Part shown: positions 58,109 through 64,000 of the stretch, in pieces
Numbering within the stretch: the stretch's first letter is position 1
How the letters are laid out: each line of letters begins with the position of its first letter
Origin: Ceratotherium simum simum
Taxonomy: Eukaryota; Chordata; Mammalia; Perissodactyla; Rhinocerotidae
Direction of reading: 5' to 3'
NCBI RefSeq assembly: GCF_000283155.1
Contig: NW_004454179.1
Location: 10,256,661 to 10,320,660 of the forward strand
Length of the DNA: 64,000 bases
Position numbers and translations under genes: made by a program
Notes under the pieces: generated by a model
The model's input: only the letters and a program-made list of their open reading frames with translations
Database searches by the model: none
What the model was told of the DNA's origin: nothing

Positions 58109-59303
58109 TGTTCAGCCCTACTCTGCTTTGAAGATCTACATCAAGTTCTGCCTCCTCAGTGACTTCTTTCCCAATTCCCTCACCTGCAAGGCAGATGGTT
58201 CCTCCTCTGCCTCCTTCCAGCAGTTACTGCCTGACCCGTTGGTGTTACCTAGCTTTCTTTGGGTGGGTATCTTCCTTCCCCAGCACTGTGAGGCAGGGGC
58301 CTTATCTCTATTGCCTCTGCGAGTGCTCAAGTCCACTCATGGCTTGTGACTCACCTGGCCGATTGAGGTGAACTTGGCTCACACACCTCTCCACGGAGAG
58401 GAGCAACACCCTCGGAAGAGTTGCTCTCAGGGGCACCTAATTTGACCAGTGGGTGGAGGGGAGTGTTCCTCAGTCCTGGCCCCAGGGTTGGTCTTTTGTA
58501 TCACTGAGCCCTGGGTCCTTCAGATCATTGACAAACAGGCTCACTCTCAGCCCTGGGATGTTTGGTCCAGCCCCCACCCCCAGAGTGCACAGGGAGGGCA
58601 GCAGGCTTGTCACCTAGGCTGGTAGAGAAGCTGTGATCCAAGTCAGACCTCAGAAAAGGAGGCCATCGGGCCAGTGAGCAGGACAGGGCTCTGACTTGTT
58701 TGAGAGTACCAAGTGGGCTCAGGAAGTTGTTCAGGGCCTGACATCTGGCAAGGGGACCACATGTGCTGTGTTGGAATACTGGGGACAAAGGGTCACCTGT
58801 GACCCAGGCCATCCCTAGCTGTCTTCTCTTTAGCGCAGGAAATGGGGACATCTCACCCCCTCCCTTGGCTCTGGAGGACTGTAATACAGTCCCAATCGGA
58901 GATCCAGCTCCAAAACAATCTCCAGACCCAGGCAGTCCTGTTCCCAGGAGGAGATGTGTGTGGTTGAGGAGGCAATGGTGGACAGCAAGTCACCAGGGCA
59001 GTTCCCACCCCCCGAAAGGGGAAGGAAGCTGTGCTCCACTTGCTCTGCCGCACCGATCTTTGCTACCAGAAATCACGCTGCAATTCGGACGATGCACACG
59101 GCAGGGCAGAATGCAGACTGCCTCCACCCAGAGCTGCGCTAGGCTGGAGCCACAGAGCCCACAGGAGGGAAATCTTGTGCCTTGCAGCCATCAGTGAGGG
59201 CAGGGGTGCAGGGAGCAGAGGGGTGAGGGGGGAGCTGAGGAGCTTGGAAGAGTTCCTCTGCAGGGCTGGGCTGGAGCTGGCTGGGGCAGGAGAGGGCATG
59301 TGA

Positions 59304-61189
<1,886 letters not shown>

Positions 61190-61996
61190 TGAGATCAATT
61201 TTAGTAGCAAAGCCCAGGTCCCCCCACTGCCCTGCTGGCTCCTGGAGAGAGGGAAGCAGGCTGCTGGTGGGGCCATCAGCTTCACCATCTGCTCAGCAGC
61301 CCCGAGTGCCTCATCTTCCGCTGGGACTTACCCTGAATATCCCAGTGGGATGCCGGGAGGAGAAGCATGAACCATGTACCTTGGGAAGGTTTTGGAGGTA
61401 GGGGAGCAGCTGGTCTCTGACCCGAGAATGAAAGGCCAACTTGCCTTGTCCTCACCTGATCCCAGCCCATCAGGAGATGGGGGAGTGATGTCACGTACAG
61501 CTGACCCTAGTGACATGTGGATATTATGCCCATTATAATCACTCAGTTTGCTGGACATGGGCCCCTCTCTACTCTTCTTCTCCATGGGAGGAGACACCAT
61601 TCAGGCTCCTCTCTGGCCCTTCCCCTCATTCCCTGTAATTCCTCAAGGTGCAGCCAGCTGTTAGGCACACAGTTAAAGGGAGAGGGAAGTGGGAGGAGGG
61701 GGAGAGGGGAAAAGAAGTAAGAGGAGAGAGTGGTGGCAATGAGCTTGGGAGAAGGTGTTTTTCAAATGTGGTATTAGGGGTCCCTTGGTGACCATCTGGT
61801 TCTCTTCCGATGCACGAGGCCAGGGCGCAGGGCTGGCAGGCCCAGACAAATGGAGACACCAGTGTCTGGAGCCTGCTTCCTGCCCCAATCTCATGGGCCC
61901 TGCGGGGGAAGCAGTAACCTCCTGCTCTAGGGAGGGCATATGATTTTAAGGGTATCGCCCATGAAATAGACAGGATCCTCTAAAGATAAGTGTAAA

Positions 61997-62127
61997 GGGG
62001 GTGACCATGCATCCCGTTAGTCCAGGCCAGCCCCAAGTTATGCCTTTTGTCCCTGCATCTTGACCAGTCAGCATCTCCTTTTTCTCTCAAAAATGTCCCT
62101 TTGGACAATAAATCATATGGTCATCCT
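61997..62127. mobile_element. small DNA-transposon relic (MITE) with inverted ends
   Basis: The left end gggggtgaccatgcat and the right end atatggtcatcct are imperfect inverted repeats. The inside, cttgaccagtcagcatctcctttttctctcaaaaatgtccc, is a familiar mammalian MITE body. The family name (MER53-like?) is not certain. Confidence 0.55.
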
Positions 62128-62864
62128 AAGCATAGACAAGCCCTTGATTGAGGCAGCTTTAGAGGGTAAGGAACAGAAAAAAAGGGACAAAGCTGAGATT
62201 CCCTGAGCCCAGGCTGAGGGAAAAGGGAATGTGAGAGCCCTGGCCTCCAGCAGAAGGGACAGAGTGCAGGAGAGGCCTGGGTCTGGCAAGACAGTGATGA
62301 CCTGGCACTGGCCTCCTTCCAGAAGCCCTAATGGCCTCGTTTCACAGGAAAACAGCTTGTCTGGCTCTATTTCTCCTTCTTCCAAAATATCCAAACCCAT
62401 TTGGCTGCCACAGCCTTTGCCACTCACTAAATTTCATTGTGGTTGTTTTGGCGGCAGCCCCTGATGGGCAGGGGGAGGCTGCATAAAGGCCTGAAGTCCC
62501 AATTCTCCCTGGGGGTTTCCCACACTCAGACTTCAGCCAAGCACCCTGGCACCCTGAGTGATTTGGAAGATTCTGCCCCAGACCCTAAGGGTTTCTCCTT
62601 TAGCCACCAGCCCCTGCATTTTTTAGAGTGTGAGGTGTCCAGGGGTCCAGGGAAGGCCACCAGACCCCCTCTGTGCTCTCTCTCATTGGTCTGCAGTTGG
62701 GCCCAAGCATGTCCTCTGCTTCCTGGGCTTCTATGAGCCGTGAAAGGAGGCCCAGGTAGGGAGGCACCGGCATGAGGCTATGGCCACCCTGGGTTGGGCC
62801 CAGCTGGCCCAGAACAGAGCGCTCTCCTCTCTGAGCAATTGATCACATTCATTGTTTCGAGTCA

Positions 62865-63690
62865 ATTCAATTCAGTGAACCCTTCCTGTCCATCAGTTGC
62901 AAGAAAGGCTTGGTGCTATAGGATCCCAAAGCAGAACAAGATATGATTCTTGTCCTTAAGGAGCTTACCGTCTAGTGGGGCGTGTAAAACATGTGAGCCC
63001 AGAAAGCAGAAAGGCCCATCAGATATCTGTGTTATGATGGAGGTCTGGGCTGCAGGCCATGGGAGCTCAGAGTGGGGAGGGAGTAACCCTCCAGAAAGGC
63101 TGCAATTTGAGGGGTGGCCTGAGGGATGGATGAGGGGCATGTTCAAAGACAATGGTAGGGGCCCACCTAATGGCATAGCGGGTCAAGTTCGTGCACTCCA
63201 CCTCAGCGGCCCGGGGTTCGCAGGTTCGGATCCTGGGTGCGGACTGATGCACCACTTATCAAGCCATGCTGTGGCAGCATCCCATATAAAGTAGAGGAAG
63301 ATGGGCACAGATGTTAGCCAGGGCCAGTCTTCCTTAGCAAAAGGAGGAGGATTGGCAACAGATGTTAGCTCAGGGCTAATCTTCCTCAAAAAACAGACAA
63401 TGGTAGTGTGAAATTCTATCTGATAGACTGGCCTTGTGACCAGAAGGTACTGTAGTGAGAAAATGCAGGGGCGCTTTGGCTGGGATAAAGGCATGAGGGG
63501 AAGTCATGGGAGGTCAGGCTAAGTGGATGGGTCAGGGTCACAGGAGATCAGGCCAAGACTGGACCATATATGGAGTTTAGACTTTTGTCTGCAGGTATGA
63601 GTAGCCACTGAAAGTGTCTGAGTAGGAAGGGAAAAGAGCAGGGCTGGGTTTGAGAAGACCATCCTCCAGCAGGGTGATAATGATGGCAGC
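62865..63690 (-). repeat. L2 LINE fragment, interrupted by an ERE SINE
   Basis: gtgctataggatcccaaagc, ttgtccttaaggagcttaccgtctagtggg on the left and atggagtttagacttttgtctgcaggtatgagtagccactgaaag on the right are the reversed L2 3' region in order, split by the SINE at 63159-63394. Confidence 0.6.
63159..63394 (+). mobile_element. ERE-type SINE, copy 3
   Basis: Starts ggcccacctaatggcatagc, has ggttcgcaggttcggatcc, aagccatgctgtggcagc and atgttagctcagggctaatc, and a short A-rich tail. A perfect 12-bp target-site duplication agacaatggtag lies at 63147-63158 and 63395-63406. Confidence 0.9.
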
Positions 63691-64000
63691 AGGGAGACAT
63701 CTCAGGAAGCAGTTGGAGTCTTCTAGGTGAGGGACAATGGGGGCCTCTTAAGTTTCCTCTTACTGCTTAAACACTTCCCTGCTGGGCCTAGCCAGGTGGC
63801 AAGAAGGATCAGAGGCCCGACTTCTCTTTTGGGGGGTGGTTCTGTTGCTCTGACTCTCCCCTCCTCTTGACCAGCCCCTCCCTTGTGGAGGCCAGAACTA
63901 TGAGAGAGGCCAGTTCTCCCAGATCCCTCTCCCCTCCTGCCCACCCGCCCCACCACCACCACACTCCTGATCCATCAGACCCAGGTGGGAAGGGAGAGGA

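Noticed and set aside
57734..58349. Ser-Ile, Tyr-Leu and Leu-Ser repeat proteins
   Set aside because: Direct translations of the (CTCTAT)n microsatellite.

Overview
This window is mammalian genomic DNA carrying the 5' half of the PAX2 gene on the + strand. PAX2 is the paired-box transcription factor of kidney, eye, ear and midbrain-hindbrain development. Five coding exons (28312-28354, 31822-31990, 32740-32937, 59333-59418, 60975-61094) encode residues 1-205 plus the first base of codon 206. They carry the PAX2-specific N terminus, the whole paired domain, the octapeptide YSINGILG and the start of a basic KRKR stretch. Exon 6 onward (rest of the linker, partial homeodomain, transactivation domain) lies beyond the right edge. 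All ten splice sites flanking these exons are GT/AG, except that the last acceptor and the 5' end of exon 1 are not applicable, and every junction keeps frame.

The host is most likely an equid. Three young SINEs of the tRNA-derived ERE type (2030-2299, 40082-40420, 63159-63394), each with an intact target-site duplication, are typical of horses and other perissodactyls. I cannot exclude a rhinoceros or tapir.

Layout: 1-10.9 kb is repeat-rich flank (MIR, L2, an L1 remnant, an old LTR, MITEs, GT/GA minisatellites) with two AT-rich likely conserved elements and a 315-base assembly gap (7400-7714). From 11 to 31.8 kb there is a chain of CpG islands separated by AT-rich homeodomain-site clusters, almost free of interspersed repeats, as usual for a key developmental regulator. 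Within it lies a candidate distal first exon (ending 17743), about 10.6 kb upstream of the main ATG. Intron 3 (32938-59332, 26.4 kb) holds no recognisable gene but several likely enhancers and most of the MIR copies. Introns 4 and 5 are short or partial.

The most interesting signal is structural. A CpG-island exon ending in a consensus donor (17743/17744) pairs by phase with a strong acceptor inside the standard exon 1 leader (28243/28244). The spliced product would skip both upstream ORFs of the proximal leader, and it contains an ATG in strong context (17719) that is in frame with PAX2. It therefore predicts a PAX2 form with 31 extra N-terminal residues. Other points worth checking are an NAGNAG acceptor at exon 2, an exon-4 acceptor made of an 11-bp tandem repeat with a poor pyrimidine tract, an HNF1-type palindrome at 12829, a four-site GATA cluster at 27276, an octamer/SOX pair in intron 3, and a strongly A+C-skewed block at 48.05-48.48 kb. 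No bacterial, viral-gene or CRISPR-like system is present.
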